From: a virus
DNA length: 54,909 nucleotides
Direction: 5' to 3' (one strand)
IMG/VR virus record: IMGVR_UViG_3300050132_000156
Location: 1 to 54,909 of that record
The notes under the pieces are model-generated. The model worked only from the letters and a program-made list of their open reading frames with translations, had not been told where the DNA came from and did no database searches. Shown in pieces: positions 24,686 to 33,957 of this stretch; position 1 is the first letter of the stretch; each line of letters begins with the position of its first letter. The translations under genes and the position numbers were made by a program.

Positions 24686-25305
24686 TGATTTCTTCTATCT
24701 GCGCATCGAATCGTCCCTCGCTTATCCCGCAAGTCATCGCGCAGTGGAAGGCGCAGACCTACGCTGACCGCGAACTGGTCATTGTCCAGAACGCCGACGA
24801 AGCGCCCGCGCCGGTCCCTGCTGGCATCGTAAGCGTGATCGCGCCCGCTGGCACTCTCCTGGGCCAGAAGCTCAACTTGGGCATCGCGGCGGCACACGGC
24901 GACCTGTTCCATAAGTGGGACGATGACGATCTGTACGAACCGGGATTCCTCGCTCGCGGCGTCTCGGCGCTCGCGGACGGCAAGGCGGATTTCTGCACCT
25001 GGACGCGCAACCTGCTCTACTTCCCCGGAGACATGCGCGTCATCCTTTGGTTCGGCGTGGGCGGATCCTCGATCTTCACGCGCAAGCTCGCGGCCAAGTG
25101 CCCCTACCGCAACGTGGCGAGCGACGTGGACGGCGGGCTGGTCCAGGACATGCGGCGGGCCGGGTTCCGCGCAATTGGCGTGAGCGACTCGCCGGCGCTG
25201 TTCACCTATGTTCGGGATGGGAACAACCTCTGGAAGACGATGCCATGGGGCGAGCCCGTGGACGACTACTTGAAGCGTTGCTCGTCTCCCTGGAGAACTG
25301 AGTAA
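24685..25305 (+). CDS. GT2-family glycosyltransferase
   Basis: 206 aa. N-terminus MISSICASNRPSLIPQVI, ending of strand beta-1 as in GT2 enzymes, with nucleotide-binding region ELVIVQN. The metal-binding acidic motif is HKWDDDDLYEP near residue 80, and a later GGSSIFTRKLA and DVDGGLVQDMRRAG match acceptor-loop positions. It is shorter than typical GT2 (250-300 aa) but has all core motifs. Located between tail genes with overlapping starts and stops, so it may glycosylate a virion protein. Confidence 0.8.
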   Translation: MISSICASNRPSLIPQVIAQWKAQTYADRELVIVQNADEAPAPVPAGIVSVIAPAGTLLGQKLNLGIAAAHGDLFHKWDDDDLYEPGFLARGVSALADGKADFCTWTRNLLYFPGDMRVILWFGVGGSSIFTRKLAAKCPYRNVASDVDGGLVQDMRRAGFRAIGVSDSPALFTYVRDGNNLWKTMPWGEPVDDYLKRCSSPWRTE

Positions 25306-27557
25306 TGCCAGTCTTAACGCCAGTATCCACGACGCTCGACGGGGATACCTTCCAGATCGACTTGGGATCTCCCACGGCGTTTGATTCCGTCGTCTATACA
25401 GATGGCGGATCGACGGGAATCCTAATCAGCGTTACGGTCAATGAGGTTGTCGGCGACGACCTATCTGCGAATTTCAGTTCTGCGGGATTTGCTAGTACCG
25501 TGAGCGGAACTGCGTACGCTTCGGTCGGCCCTTACACGGAAGGCCCGTTTGTTGAGCCCGGGACCCCCGACACCTACGGAACATCCATACTCACGGCAAA
25601 CTCTAAGCGGCGTTACATCCACGTGACCATCATCGGCGGGACGCCGCCATACGGGACAGTCAGCATTGGACAGGGTGTTCCAGACCCTAACCCGCCCGCG
25701 CCCGTCCAGAATCCAGCCCCGACCGACGCTGCAAATCCGGCCATCATGGCTGGAGGTCTCTCGGCGTCCTGGGTCGGTCCGATCCAGTACAACGGGCTGC
25801 TTTACGTGGTCCAGATCGACGACAGTGCAACTACCCGTATCTATAAGTTCAATTTGGACGGAACGGGGTGGACGGAATCTGGCGTGGCCTGCCCCATCGT
25901 CGGTAACTACGGTGAAGGCAGCGCGACACCGTGGTGGGATGGCGATCACACAATTACGCTCGCGGTGATGGATGGCAGTTCAGGGAGACCGCAGTTGGCC
26001 GATTTCGATTTATCCGCCGAGACGTGGGGCGCGGCTTACGGCACAAGCGAAGGGCCGCCACTGAAGTCGGCTTATGCCCTGTACAAGCGCCCGGACGGAT
26101 CGCTCTTGCTCATCGGTGAGAAAAGCACCGGGGCGGAAGTCCTGCCCGCTTGCGTGTATTCTGCCGGGGCGTGGGGAACACCCTTCGATGTGGCCGCGAA
26201 TGTTGTGGCGCTCGGTTACGTTCAGCCTTCCGAGTTTGTTTACCAGAACACGAATCCGCCGAAATCCTGCATGGACGCGAGCGGGAACGTGTATGTCTTC
26301 TTCCAGGCCAAAGGACGCACGTCGTTCCCAAGCAGCACCGGAGCCGGGCCTGACAGCGCATGGTACGGAAGGGCCTTTTACCAGCGCATCCCCATTGACA
26401 ACAGCATCCCGGCTGGCGCAGGGAACTTTCTGGACTTCCCCGGCCAAGACTCCGTGGTTGATGCGGGCGGCACGTTCCCCACGTTCAAAGACGGCGATCT
26501 CGCCTGGAACGTTCACAAGGGCAGTCTCGCGGGGCAATCGTACCGCGACAGAGGCGGCGACTGCTTCGGCAAGCCAACCTTCATTGGCAGCAAGCTCATC
26601 GTTCCGATTCGGCGTAAGATCCCCGGAAGCTCTGGGTTTTACGACGCGAACACCGACGAGCAATTGAACACCTACTGCACGCTGCTGGTCGGGAACGGCT
26701 TGCCTTCGCCCTCGTTTACCGAAGTGGCGCAGGGCGTCGAACCGGGAATAGCAACTGCAAGCCCGAACAAGTGCGATGCTGTGGGGCGGGCCTTCTACGA
26801 TCCTGGGACCGGCGTCCTGTCGGTCGTCTACTTGTATTCGACCATCGCCACTCCAGACACTTACACGACCAACAACACGGCCATGCAGCGGGCGGTGCGG
26901 CTGTGCCAGTGCCAGGACGTGACAGGCGATCCGGGGACGTGGGCCTGGAAGAGCGTCACCATCTACGACATCGACAGTCCATTCTCGCTCCCCGTCCCGT
27001 TCGGAATGGATGCGGTTTCCAACGTCACCTTCACGCTGTACGGCAGCACAGTTGTCGTGATCGCCGACGCCATGTTCGTCTTCGGATGCGGCAGTTTGAC
27101 TGGCAGCGGAGTTCACATCTTCCTGGGTCTTGGGCTGGGGCCGATCCAAGCAGTCCGGTCCTTATTCGCCCCCGTTTTCATCGCCGGCACGACCGAACTT
27201 TTCCTGTGGCTCTACCAAGGCGTCCCGAACGGAGTCCTCGAATGGGCTACGCAGCCGTCGAATCTGGGCATCCCCGGATTCAAATCCATTGTCCGCATGG
27301 AGTTCGTCTACACCGCGAACGCCGACGTGACGTTCCTGGTGACTTCCGACGGGACATCGCCCGCGACCCTGACGCTGCCCAGCACCGGCGGCCTGGCGGC
27401 GCATGTCTTCTTGACGCTTACACCCAACAAGGGAACGCTGTACGCCTTCGCGGCGTCCTCCACCGACCTGTTCCAGATTATCCAGGCCGAGTGCGACTTC
27501 TCGGTCGCGCAGTGGGGCCGCACAGGCGAGATGGCACAACTTCACGAGGTAGTATGA
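25305..27557 (+). CDS. Tail spike / receptor-binding protein, propeller-like
   Basis: 750 aa. Beta-rich throughout with recurrent motifs such as ASGNVYVFFQAKGRTS and DGSSGRPQLADF that look like BNR/beta-propeller blades in a sialidase-like fold (about 140-560), and a C-terminal lectin-like sandwich (about 630-745). No catalytic set was identified. A host-recognition spike is the most likely role. Confidence 0.6.
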   Translation: MPVLTPVSTTLDGDTFQIDLGSPTAFDSVVYTDGGSTGILISVTVNEVVGDDLSANFSSAGFASTVSGTAYASVGPYTEGPFVEPGTPDTYGTSILTANSKRRYIHVTIIGGTPPYGTVSIGQGVPDPNPPAPVQNPAPTDAANPAIMAGGLSASWVGPIQYNGLLYVVQIDDSATTRIYKFNLDGTGWTESGVACPIVGNYGEGSATPWWDGDHTITLAVMDGSSGRPQLADFDLSAETWGAAYGTSEGPPLKSAYALYKRPDGSLLLIGEKSTGAEVLPACVYSAGAWGTPFDVAANVVALGYVQPSEFVYQNTNPPKSCMDASGNVYVFFQAKGRTSFPSSTGAGPDSAWYGRAFYQRIPIDNSIPAGAGNFLDFPGQDSVVDAGGTFPTFKDGDLAWNVHKGSLAGQSYRDRGGDCFGKPTFIGSKLIVPIRRKIPGSSGFYDANTDEQLNTYCTLLVGNGLPSPSFTEVAQGVEPGIATASPNKCDAVGRAFYDPGTGVLSVVYLYSTIATPDTYTTNNTAMQRAVRLCQCQDVTGDPGTWAWKSVTIYDIDSPFSLPVPFGMDAVSNVTFTLYGSTVVVIADAMFVFGCGSLTGSGVHIFLGLGLGPIQAVRSLFAPVFIAGTTELFLWLYQGVPNGVLEWATQPSNLGIPGFKSIVRMEFVYTANADVTFLVTSDGTSPATLTLPSTGGLAAHVFLTLTPNKGTLYAFAASSTDLFQIIQAECDFSVAQWGRTGEMAQLHEVV

Positions 27558-27760
27558 ACGCCCCCACCCAGGCGCCGTACCGTCCGCAGAAAACGGGGAA
27601 CGCCGTGATGGATGAGGCGCTACGCAAGGCGTTCGACTACATCTACGTCCTCCAGGCGCAGGTCAACACGCTTCTCGCGGCGCAAAGCTCGGCCGCGGCC
27701 AGCACGAAGACCACGACACAGGCCACCACCGTCGCTACGGTGCAGACCAAGAGTTCCTGA
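27554..27760 (+). CDS. Small helical protein (68 aa)
   Basis: 68 aa, ATGA overlap with the spike gene. Helical core (VMDEALRKAFDYIYVLQAQV) and Thr/Ala-rich tail. May be a chaperone or trimerisation partner of the spike; not recognised. Confidence 0.55.
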   Translation: MNAPTQAPYRPQKTGNAVMDEALRKAFDYIYVLQAQVNTLLAAQSSAAASTKTTTQATTVATVQTKSS

Positions 27761-27773
27761 GCTACGGAAGCCA

Positions 27774-27802
27774 TTCCAAACGCGGGACTTCTGCTGTACT
27801 AT
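27774..27802 (+). promoter_or_regulatory. Possible promoter
   Basis: TTCCAA (27774-27779), 17-nt spacer, TACTAT (27797-27802) before ATG 27818. Weak -35. Confidence 0.3.
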
Positions 27803-27817
27803 CGACTTAGGTGAACC

Positions 27818-28264
27818 ATGGCTCTCTCCGTCCAAAAGAACAGAACCGGCGTCGTCTGGCCGCTCGGATTCGTCAAGGTCACGACACCGGGAACTCCCGT
27901 TTGCATCATGGCGAACGTGGACGCGAACAACGTCAATGCGCCTGGCGTGCCGACGAGTAACCTGAGTTCAGAGTACAGCCCGGCCGCGCGCGGATTGGGG
28001 ATTCAAGCATTCCTGCCCAACGCCAACAACTCGGGGATGCAGCAGACCACCGGGAACATCTACCTGCTAGTTCCGGCTGCGGGCGGCAACGGAAACCTGA
28101 CGGACTTCGGAAGCATGGTCAAGATTATCGCGAGTGGATCCGACTTCTTCTTCCCTCCAGAGGGCTGCGGCGTCGATCTGTTCAACCCCTACGGGCTGTT
28201 CCTGGACGCCGATGTGGCGGGCGACGGGGCGCTCGTGACGCTGTACGGAGGCGTGAATCCATGA
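27818..28264 (+). CDS. Hypothetical virion protein
   Basis: 148 aa, beta-rich (GVVWPLGFVKVTTPGTPVCI; SDFFFPPEGCGVDLF). Overlaps the next gene by 4 nt. Likely structural by context. Confidence 0.6.
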   Translation: MALSVQKNRTGVVWPLGFVKVTTPGTPVCIMANVDANNVNAPGVPTSNLSSEYSPAARGLGIQAFLPNANNSGMQQTTGNIYLLVPAAGGNGNLTDFGSMVKIIASGSDFFFPPEGCGVDLFNPYGLFLDADVAGDGALVTLYGGVNP

Positions 28265-28659
28265 CGCTGCGTTGGCTCGACGGCGGCGAGGCTGTCGACC
28301 TGCTCAACCCGATCATCGAAGCGCAGGGCTGGACGCCGCTGAACGACCGGACCTGCCGCGTTCTGGTGGCATTCGACGATGGAGAGCCGGAAGCAGTCCT
28401 CGGATTCCTGGTGCTCCAACTCTTCCCCTTGCTAGGCCCGGAGTATGTCGATCCGGCGGCGCGTGACGCGGGCGTGATGTTCCAACTCCACGCCGAGATG
28501 CAGAAGTTCCTCGTCAAGGCGCAGGCCCGCGGCGTGATGGTCATCGCCGAGTCCGAAGTCTCGAAGCGGCTTTGCGAACGGGCGCGCATGACTCCCATCG
28601 AAGCACCTGTCTATATTGCCACCGAGTTCGGCGGTTCGCTCGACCAGGAGGTGAACTGA
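28261..28659 (+). CDS. Hypothetical protein, GNAT-acetyltransferase-like
   Basis: 132 aa. The run of strand (PEAVLGFLVLQLFPLLGPEYV), long helix (MFQLHAEMQKFLVKAQARG) and short strand-helix (VMVIAESEVSKRLCERARM) fits the second half of a GNAT fold, as in small acetyltransferase-like proteins between tail and internal genes of other podoviruses. The acetyl-CoA P-loop (Q/R-x-x-G-x-G/A) is not clear, so activity is doubtful. Confidence 0.4.
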   Translation: MTLRWLDGGEAVDLLNPIIEAQGWTPLNDRTCRVLVAFDDGEPEAVLGFLVLQLFPLLGPEYVDPAARDAGVMFQLHAEMQKFLVKAQARGVMVIAESEVSKRLCERARMTPIEAPVYIATEFGGSLDQEVN

Positions 28660-29279
28660 TGGGCGGGTTCATGGGAATTGGGGGTTCATCGGCAAAAACC
28701 GATAGAGGCCAAACGCTCGGCGATTACGGCAAGCTCAACAACGTCTTTTCGCAGGGCATGGCGATCGGAAACCAGCAGGAGACCGCCGGGCAGGGCATGG
28801 TCCAGAACGCGCAGAGCACCCTCGCGCCGGCAGAGACCTACTATCGCAATCTGTTGACCGCCGGGCGCACTCAGACGGCAGAGCAGGCGGCTCCGGCCAT
28901 TCAGGGTGCACTCGCTCAGTCCGACGCAGCCAAGCGGGAGTCCGCGGCGACGGGGACCAGCCGCTCAGGCGGCACGGCAGCGGCAAATGCGGAGGCGGGC
29001 TCGAAAACCGGCGCGACCATCGACAACATCATCAACGAGAACCTGATGGGCGGCAAGAAGGCCGGGGCTGAGGGCCTGATGGGCGTGGCGAAGGACAAGG
29101 CTGTCCTGGGAAACATGACGCTCGCGAACGCCATGCAGGCGCTCGGGCTCGGGGCCGGAGCGTCGGAAGACACGCTCGCGGCGAGCATCGGTTCTCGGCA
29201 GCTCTCCGATCAGATCGGGCAGGAGACGGGAGCGGCATACGGGCAGTTGGCGGCCATGATTCTGACGGGCGACAGATAA
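28659..29279 (+). CDS. Putative internal virion/ejection protein 1
   Basis: 206 aa from ATG 28659 (TGATG overlap). Starts MGGFMGIGGSSAKTD, then Ala/Gln/Gly-rich helices. One of three consecutive genes whose products begin MGGF. Composition fits small ejection proteins that leave the head before DNA. Confidence 0.6.
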   Translation: MGGFMGIGGSSAKTDRGQTLGDYGKLNNVFSQGMAIGNQQETAGQGMVQNAQSTLAPAETYYRNLLTAGRTQTAEQAAPAIQGALAQSDAAKRESAATGTSRSGGTAAANAEAGSKTGATIDNIINENLMGGKKAGAEGLMGVAKDKAVLGNMTLANAMQALGLGAGASEDTLAASIGSRQLSDQIGQETGAAYGQLAAMILTGDR

Positions 29280-29289
29280 GGAGATCAAG

Positions 29290-29568
29290 ATGGGCGGATT
29301 CAGTGGGTTTGTATCGGGCTTGTCGGGCGGCGGCGGTGGCGATGCCATCAAGAAGCTCAAATCCAAGTTCAAGCAGAAGAAGGGACCGGGCGGTGCGGAC
29401 TCCGGGACCAACGCCGCATCCTCCGGCGAGACAGAAGGCGGCGGGCTCGGCGTCCCGGCCATGAAGAAGGGCGGCCCGATCAAGAAGACGCGGACGTACT
29501 TGCTCCACAAGGGCGAGCGGGTCTTGAACAAGAGCCAAGCCAAGCGGTACAGCAGGAAACGGGGTTAG
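29290..29568 (+). CDS. Small virion-associated protein with YLLHKGERV motif
   Basis: 92 aa, starts MGGFSGFVSG. Gly-rich and Lys-rich, ending with KKTRTYLLHKGERVLNKS, a short motif recurrent in phage structural proteins. Ribosome-binding site AAGGAG. Only 2 nt separate it from the next gene. Confidence 0.6.
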   Translation: MGGFSGFVSGLSGGGGGDAIKKLKSKFKQKKGPGGADSGTNAASSGETEGGGLGVPAMKKGGPIKKTRTYLLHKGERVLNKSQAKRYSRKRG

Positions 29569-29570
29569 CC

Positions 29571-31364
29571 GTGGGCGGATTCGCGGGATTCACGAAGGGC
29601 TTCACCGGCGTCATCGAACCGAAGCTCGAAGCCAATCGCCAGAAGAAGGACGCGCAGGACTCCGAACTGCGTAAATACTGGCTGGGCGTAGCTCTGTCGA
29701 TGGACAAGGACACGCCTGACGCGATCCGGCAGCAGGCCGAGAAGGAACTCGGTAAACTCTACGGAGACAAGGAATCGAAGTCGCTCATCCAGCGCGCCGC
29801 CGGGATGGTCGGCAAGATTCGCGGCAAGGTCCACGGCCAAGGCCAGCAGCAGGCATCACCCGCCGGGGCCGTCCCTCCGATGCAGCAGAGCGGCCAGCAG
29901 CCGTCCGCTGCCGACGCCTCGGGCGCAGAGACCGGAGGCACGCCGCAGTCGCCGGCGCAGGCACCAGCGCAGGGCCAGCCGATGAACGGAGTCCCACCGC
30001 GACCGCAGGCGCAGGCGTCTCCAGGCGCGGTCCCGCCACGACCGCAGGCACCGCCGGGTCCAGGGCAGTCGATGGTCGCGGCGAGCATGGAGGCGAACGC
30101 GGCCAAGCAGCGACAATCCGAGCAGACCGCGCAGTCGGACCAGGACCGCAAGGACAAGAGCGCTGTGAACGTCCACAGGCAGGAGAAGGCCGTTGACACC
30201 CAGTCCACGATGGATGTCTACAAACAGGAGCGCGAGTACGACGCGGCGCATCCCGACCCCAATAAGGTAGCTCCCAAGAAGACAGACATCCACTACCTGA
30301 GCAAGGCCGATGGCGAGTGGCATCTCGGCAAGGAAGACGCGCAGGGCAACAAGTTCACGCAGGACGAAAAGCCCGTCGATCCCACCGACGTGATGGACGT
30401 GAGCAAGAGCGGGCCAAAACCGGAGAAATTCACTGGAGAACTCGGGCAGAGGCTCGCGGCGCAGGCGATCATCGACAATCCAAAGTCCACGCCGTCTGAA
30501 GTCAAGCAGGCCAAGGCTCAGTTGAAGAAGCTGGACGCCGCCGCCACCAGCGTTACGATCCGCAATGAAGTTGCTCGCGAAAACGCGGGAGTCCCAGTCA
30601 CTACTTGGGACAAGACCGGCGAGGATGCGCTTAAGGGGCAACCTGAAATAGTGAAGGCCCTAGTGCGTTCAGTCGCACATTACGACCAAAAGCTCCCATC
30701 CGGCTTTGCGCTGAAGAGTGAACCGTGGAAAAGCGTTGCGGCGCTTGCTCCGCTCTATTCTGGGGGCAAGTGGAAGGAATACAACTACGACATCGCCCGT
30801 TCGATGAAGCAGGACTACACCAACACCAAGGGCAACGCGACCGGAGCGAAGATCATCTCGCTGAACACCCTGACGCAGCACCTCGACACCTTTGAGCAGG
30901 CCGCGAACGCCATGAATGCGAAGGACACGCGGCTGTTGAATAAGTTCATCAACGAGATCCGCACGCAAACAGGATCGAAACAGGTGACGAACTTCGAGAC
31001 CGCCAGAACGGCGATTGCGGACGAACTCGCGACGGCCCTCAAGCAAAGCGGTGCCACTGACGTGACCATCGGCCACTGGCGCGAGAACTTCCAGCAGGCG
31101 TCCTCCAAAGGGCAATTCAAGGGTGCAATCCAGGAAGCCTACAACCTCATGGCGGGACGCCTGAAGCCGCTTAAAGAAGAGTACGAGCAGGTCATCGGGA
31201 ATCTCGACGTACCAATTGTGCTGAAGTCTTCGAAGCCTTACTTTGAGGCCCATGGCATCAATCCGGACACGCTGGAGCCGAAGCAGCAGGCGTCTCCGAA
31301 GGGTCAGGTCGGCCCCATGGTCGATCCCAAGGTCAAAGAACTCCGCAATAAGTACAACTACTGA
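29571..31364 (+). CDS. Putative internal virion/ejection protein 2
   Basis: 597 aa from GTG 29571. N-terminus MGGFAGFTKGF as in its neighbours. Residues 90-190 are Pro/Gln/Ala low complexity; the C-terminal 200 residues are helical (NTLTQHLDTFEQAANAMNAK, FINEIRTQTGSKQVTNFETA), a pattern seen in predicted internal proteins of many podovirus-like contigs. No lytic transglycosylase or lysozyme motif is visible. Confidence 0.6.
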   Translation: MGGFAGFTKGFTGVIEPKLEANRQKKDAQDSELRKYWLGVALSMDKDTPDAIRQQAEKELGKLYGDKESKSLIQRAAGMVGKIRGKVHGQGQQQASPAGAVPPMQQSGQQPSAADASGAETGGTPQSPAQAPAQGQPMNGVPPRPQAQASPGAVPPRPQAPPGPGQSMVAASMEANAAKQRQSEQTAQSDQDRKDKSAVNVHRQEKAVDTQSTMDVYKQEREYDAAHPDPNKVAPKKTDIHYLSKADGEWHLGKEDAQGNKFTQDEKPVDPTDVMDVSKSGPKPEKFTGELGQRLAAQAIIDNPKSTPSEVKQAKAQLKKLDAAATSVTIRNEVARENAGVPVTTWDKTGEDALKGQPEIVKALVRSVAHYDQKLPSGFALKSEPWKSVAALAPLYSGGKWKEYNYDIARSMKQDYTNTKGNATGAKIISLNTLTQHLDTFEQAANAMNAKDTRLLNKFINEIRTQTGSKQVTNFETARTAIADELATALKQSGATDVTIGHWRENFQQASSKGQFKGAIQEAYNLMAGRLKPLKEEYEQVIGNLDVPIVLKSSKPYFEAHGINPDTLEPKQQASPKGQVGPMVDPKVKELRNKYNY

Positions 31365-33391
31365 TGCCCCCCGAACTCAGCGAAGAGAACCGGACTAAAC
31401 TCGACGGCATCGTTCAGCAGATGACGGTGAACAAAGAGTCCGACGACAACGTGAAACTTGTCGTCGAGGACTTCAAAAAGAAGTATTCCGGGCAGGGCAG
31501 CGGGCAAAAGAAAGAACCGGGATTTCTCCAGAATGCGATGGGCTATGCTGCGGGAGCCTTCGCCAATCTCACCAAGACCGCTCCGATCACCGGAGCGCTC
31601 AAGGGCGCGGCGCACACCGCTACCAATCTCGCGGACATCGGGAACATGGCGGCGGGCGACTTCAGCAAGCAGCCCGGTCGCGAAAAGATCGACAAGGCGA
31701 TCACCCCGACCAAGGAAGAGAAGCCCTGGTACATGGGCGAGCAGTTCGCGGAGTTCTTCATTCCGACCGGCACCGGCGAGATCAAGGCTGCGGCGAACGC
31801 TCCGCGCTGGATCAAGGCGCTCGTGGGCGCGGGACGCGAAGCGCTCGACATCGGCATGAAGACCTTTGCGCAGACCAAAGACCCGATGGCGTCCCTCAAG
31901 GCGGCGGGCATCGGCGGGGCGGTCGGAGCGGTAAGCGGGGGTCTGGCGGGCAAGGATCTCACCGTGAAGTCCAGGCTCTCCCCGAAGTCGGAAGCGGCGC
32001 AGGCCGAAGTAAGGGCACAAGGAATCCCCAGCAGCGTCGGGGACAGGACAGGCAATCCGAATTGGAGAATGAGGGAACAGAGGACTGCGTTGAAGCATGG
32101 CGCAGTCGGCAAGATGGAGGACTTTGCGGAGAGGAAGTCCACCGAGTCGATGAGGGCGATCAAGGAAATACCCGCTCGCGTCGGCGGCAAATCCGGCACT
32201 GAAGTTGACGCTGGGGCCGACATCGAGAGAGGCGTGAAGGGTCGCTATTCCGAGCAGAAACAGATCGCCGACAAGGAATACTCGACCGTGCGGGAGACTG
32301 CGGCCAAGGCTAGCAAGACGGCTCAAGTCGGGACGAAGAGGAGTTCCGTTCTGGACTCTCGCGGGAACCCCGTAGAAACTCCGATCATGGGCACGGTCGA
32401 GGCCCCGGTCCCGATGGCCCCGATCCGCTCCAAACTGACTCCGTATTTCGACGAACTCACAGGAACGCTCCCGCAGGCAGTCAAAGACAACTCTCCAGGC
32501 TACGCCGCTCTGAGAGACATCGTGCAAGGCAAAGAGGAGTCGATAGATGCCCTGAAGCTCGACAAGAGCCTGTCTGCGCTCAAGGGCTTCATGCGCAAGT
32601 ACGGCGGCGGGCCGGTGGACAAGTCTGGGCGCTACGCGATGGCGACCATAGAGGAGCTTGAGGGCGGCATGGCGGCGGCGCTGAAGAAGGAGGCTTCAGG
32701 GGCATACGAGGCCCTGCTGAGAGGCCGCGCGGCCGTGAAGAAGTACGCCTTCGCCAACGAACTCCTATCTCGTCTGCTGCCGGAGAACGCAGCTACATCG
32801 GTGATCTTTGACAGGCTTACGGCGGCCAGCGGACGGATGCTGCCCGACCTGAAGGTGCTCAAGGGGATAGCTCCCGAGGAAGTCAAGACGGTAGGCCGGA
32901 CGTACCTTCAGGGCTTGGTAGACCACATGACTGAGGGCGGCAAGACAGAGCGCGTCAAGTCGGCCCTAAATAAGTTCCGAAACCTTCAGCCCGAGGTCCG
33001 CGAGATCCTGTTCGGCAAGGCGCAGTCGGAAAAGATCGACAACCTGCTGCAAGGCATACGCGACAACGGGATAGACACGAACCCGTCTGGATCTGGCAAG
33101 TGGGGAATGCTTGAAAAAGCCATCGGTGGAACGGCTGCCGTTAGCGTGCCTAGCTTTATGTCGGCGGGAAAGCCAGAGATGGCGGCGTATGCGGCCGGAA
33201 TTGGCGCTGCTACGGCAGCGGGTAAAGCACTGTTCAACAACCGCCTCGCATGGCTGATGACCTCCGAGCGGGGTATCCGTATGCTCACGAATACCCTCAA
33301 ACTGCCGGAGAACACCTACGGTTTCAGCCGCGCTCTGGAGGCTCTGGGGGCGGAGGCAGCGAAGGCGGATCAGGAGGAGACTGTGCCATGA
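31364..33391 (+). CDS. Putative internal virion/ejection protein 3
   Basis: 675 aa, ATG overlaps the preceding stop. Charged N-terminus, an Ala/Gly hydrophobic segment near 185-200 (AAGIGGAVGAVSGGLAGK) and another near 610-630 (MAAYAAGIGAATAAGKALF) that could insert in a membrane during ejection. Rest helical. Last gene of the late operon; its final 68 nt overlap the opposing gene at 33324. Confidence 0.65.
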   Translation: MPPELSEENRTKLDGIVQQMTVNKESDDNVKLVVEDFKKKYSGQGSGQKKEPGFLQNAMGYAAGAFANLTKTAPITGALKGAAHTATNLADIGNMAAGDFSKQPGREKIDKAITPTKEEKPWYMGEQFAEFFIPTGTGEIKAAANAPRWIKALVGAGREALDIGMKTFAQTKDPMASLKAAGIGGAVGAVSGGLAGKDLTVKSRLSPKSEAAQAEVRAQGIPSSVGDRTGNPNWRMREQRTALKHGAVGKMEDFAERKSTESMRAIKEIPARVGGKSGTEVDAGADIERGVKGRYSEQKQIADKEYSTVRETAAKASKTAQVGTKRSSVLDSRGNPVETPIMGTVEAPVPMAPIRSKLTPYFDELTGTLPQAVKDNSPGYAALRDIVQGKEESIDALKLDKSLSALKGFMRKYGGGPVDKSGRYAMATIEELEGGMAAALKKEASGAYEALLRGRAAVKKYAFANELLSRLLPENAATSVIFDRLTAASGRMLPDLKVLKGIAPEEVKTVGRTYLQGLVDHMTEGGKTERVKSALNKFRNLQPEVREILFGKAQSEKIDNLLQGIRDNGIDTNPSGSGKWGMLEKAIGGTAAVSVPSFMSAGKPEMAAYAAGIGAATAAGKALFNNRLAWLMTSERGIRMLTNTLKLPENTYGFSRALEALGAEAAKADQEETVP

Positions 33392-33713
33392 TGAGAGGCA
33401 GATCCAATGATCGCAATTTCTCGGTCTCCAGGATGGCCTTGACCCACCAAGCCGCATCTGATCCAGGCTGACGCGGCTCAGGTACAGAATGGACCCTATC
33501 GATCGTATCTATCATGACCCCAACGACATGGCATGGACGCCCAGGTCCCGACATATCTTCCCGCAAGATCGGGAATATGAGTTGTTTCTCGGCGTCTTCT
33601 GGAAATGCCTTGCATTCCCAGTCTCCGCTTGAATTTTTGAACGGTCTTGCGATGCAATAGCCTCTATACGACCGCTCTAATTCTAAGCCAAACAGCGGCA
33701 ATTTATATTTCAT
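33324..33713 (-). CDS. Hypothetical protein
   Basis: 129 aa, minus strand, GAGG ribosome-binding site. N-terminal globular part (MKYKLPLFGLELERSYRGY), C-terminal Pro-rich tail (PPDPPSLPPPPEPPERG) encoded on the antisense of the last late gene, so the tail may not be essential. Not recognised. Confidence 0.55.
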   Translation of the reverse strand: MKYKLPLFGLELERSYRGYCIARPFKNSSGDWECKAFPEDAEKQLIFPILREDMSGPGRPCHVVGVMIDTIDRVHSVPEPRQPGSDAAWWVKAILETEKLRSLDLPLIMAQSPPDPPSLPPPPEPPERG

Positions 33714-33719
33714 GATTCC

Positions 33720-33956
33720 TCAACCCTCCACTCCAGATTCAGCCTCCGCAATAAGCCTGCGCTGCCGGAACAATTGAAGGTCTAGCCTCCAACCAGCCAC
33801 TTTCCACTGAGGGCCGAACCACTTGTCGTCCGAGGACGCAATTTCCAACATGAGGTCTTCTGCCTTGTTGAGTAGTTCCTCGGCCTGTTCCTCGAATGAA
33901 GCCGCCGGGTTCAGCGACCCAGAAAACGTCAACGACGGATGTAACGGTTCCAGCAT
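33720..33956 (-). CDS. Hypothetical protein, paralogue of 34341-34703
   Basis: 78 aa from ATG at 33956 (AGGAGG upstream); the frame is open further upstream but that part overlaps the next gene. Shares LNPAxS, EEQAEELL, and the ending FRQRRLIAEAE with the protein at 34341. The duplicated 31-bp segment encoding FRQRRLIAEA is identical at the DNA level. Function unknown. Confidence 0.6.
   Translation of the reverse strand: MLEPLHPSLTFSGSLNPAASFEEQAEELLNKAEDLMLEIASSDDKWFGPQWKVAGWRLDLQLFRQRRLIAEAESGVEG
33741..33771. repeat. Direct repeat copy 1 (31 bp, identical)
   Basis: Identical to 34392-34422. Begins AGCCTCCGCAATAAGCC and ends GCTGCCGGAAC. Encodes the shared C-terminal FRQRRLIAEA of two paralogous minus-strand genes. 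Confidence 0.9.
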
Positions 33957-33957
33957 C

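Noticed and set aside
31364-33391. Lytic transglycosylase domain in the ejection protein
   Set aside because: No catalytic Glu-Ser type signature or GLMQ-like motif could be seen.
33388-33471. 27-aa ORF at the end of the late operon
   Set aside because: No ribosome-binding site and antisense to a better-supported minus-strand gene.
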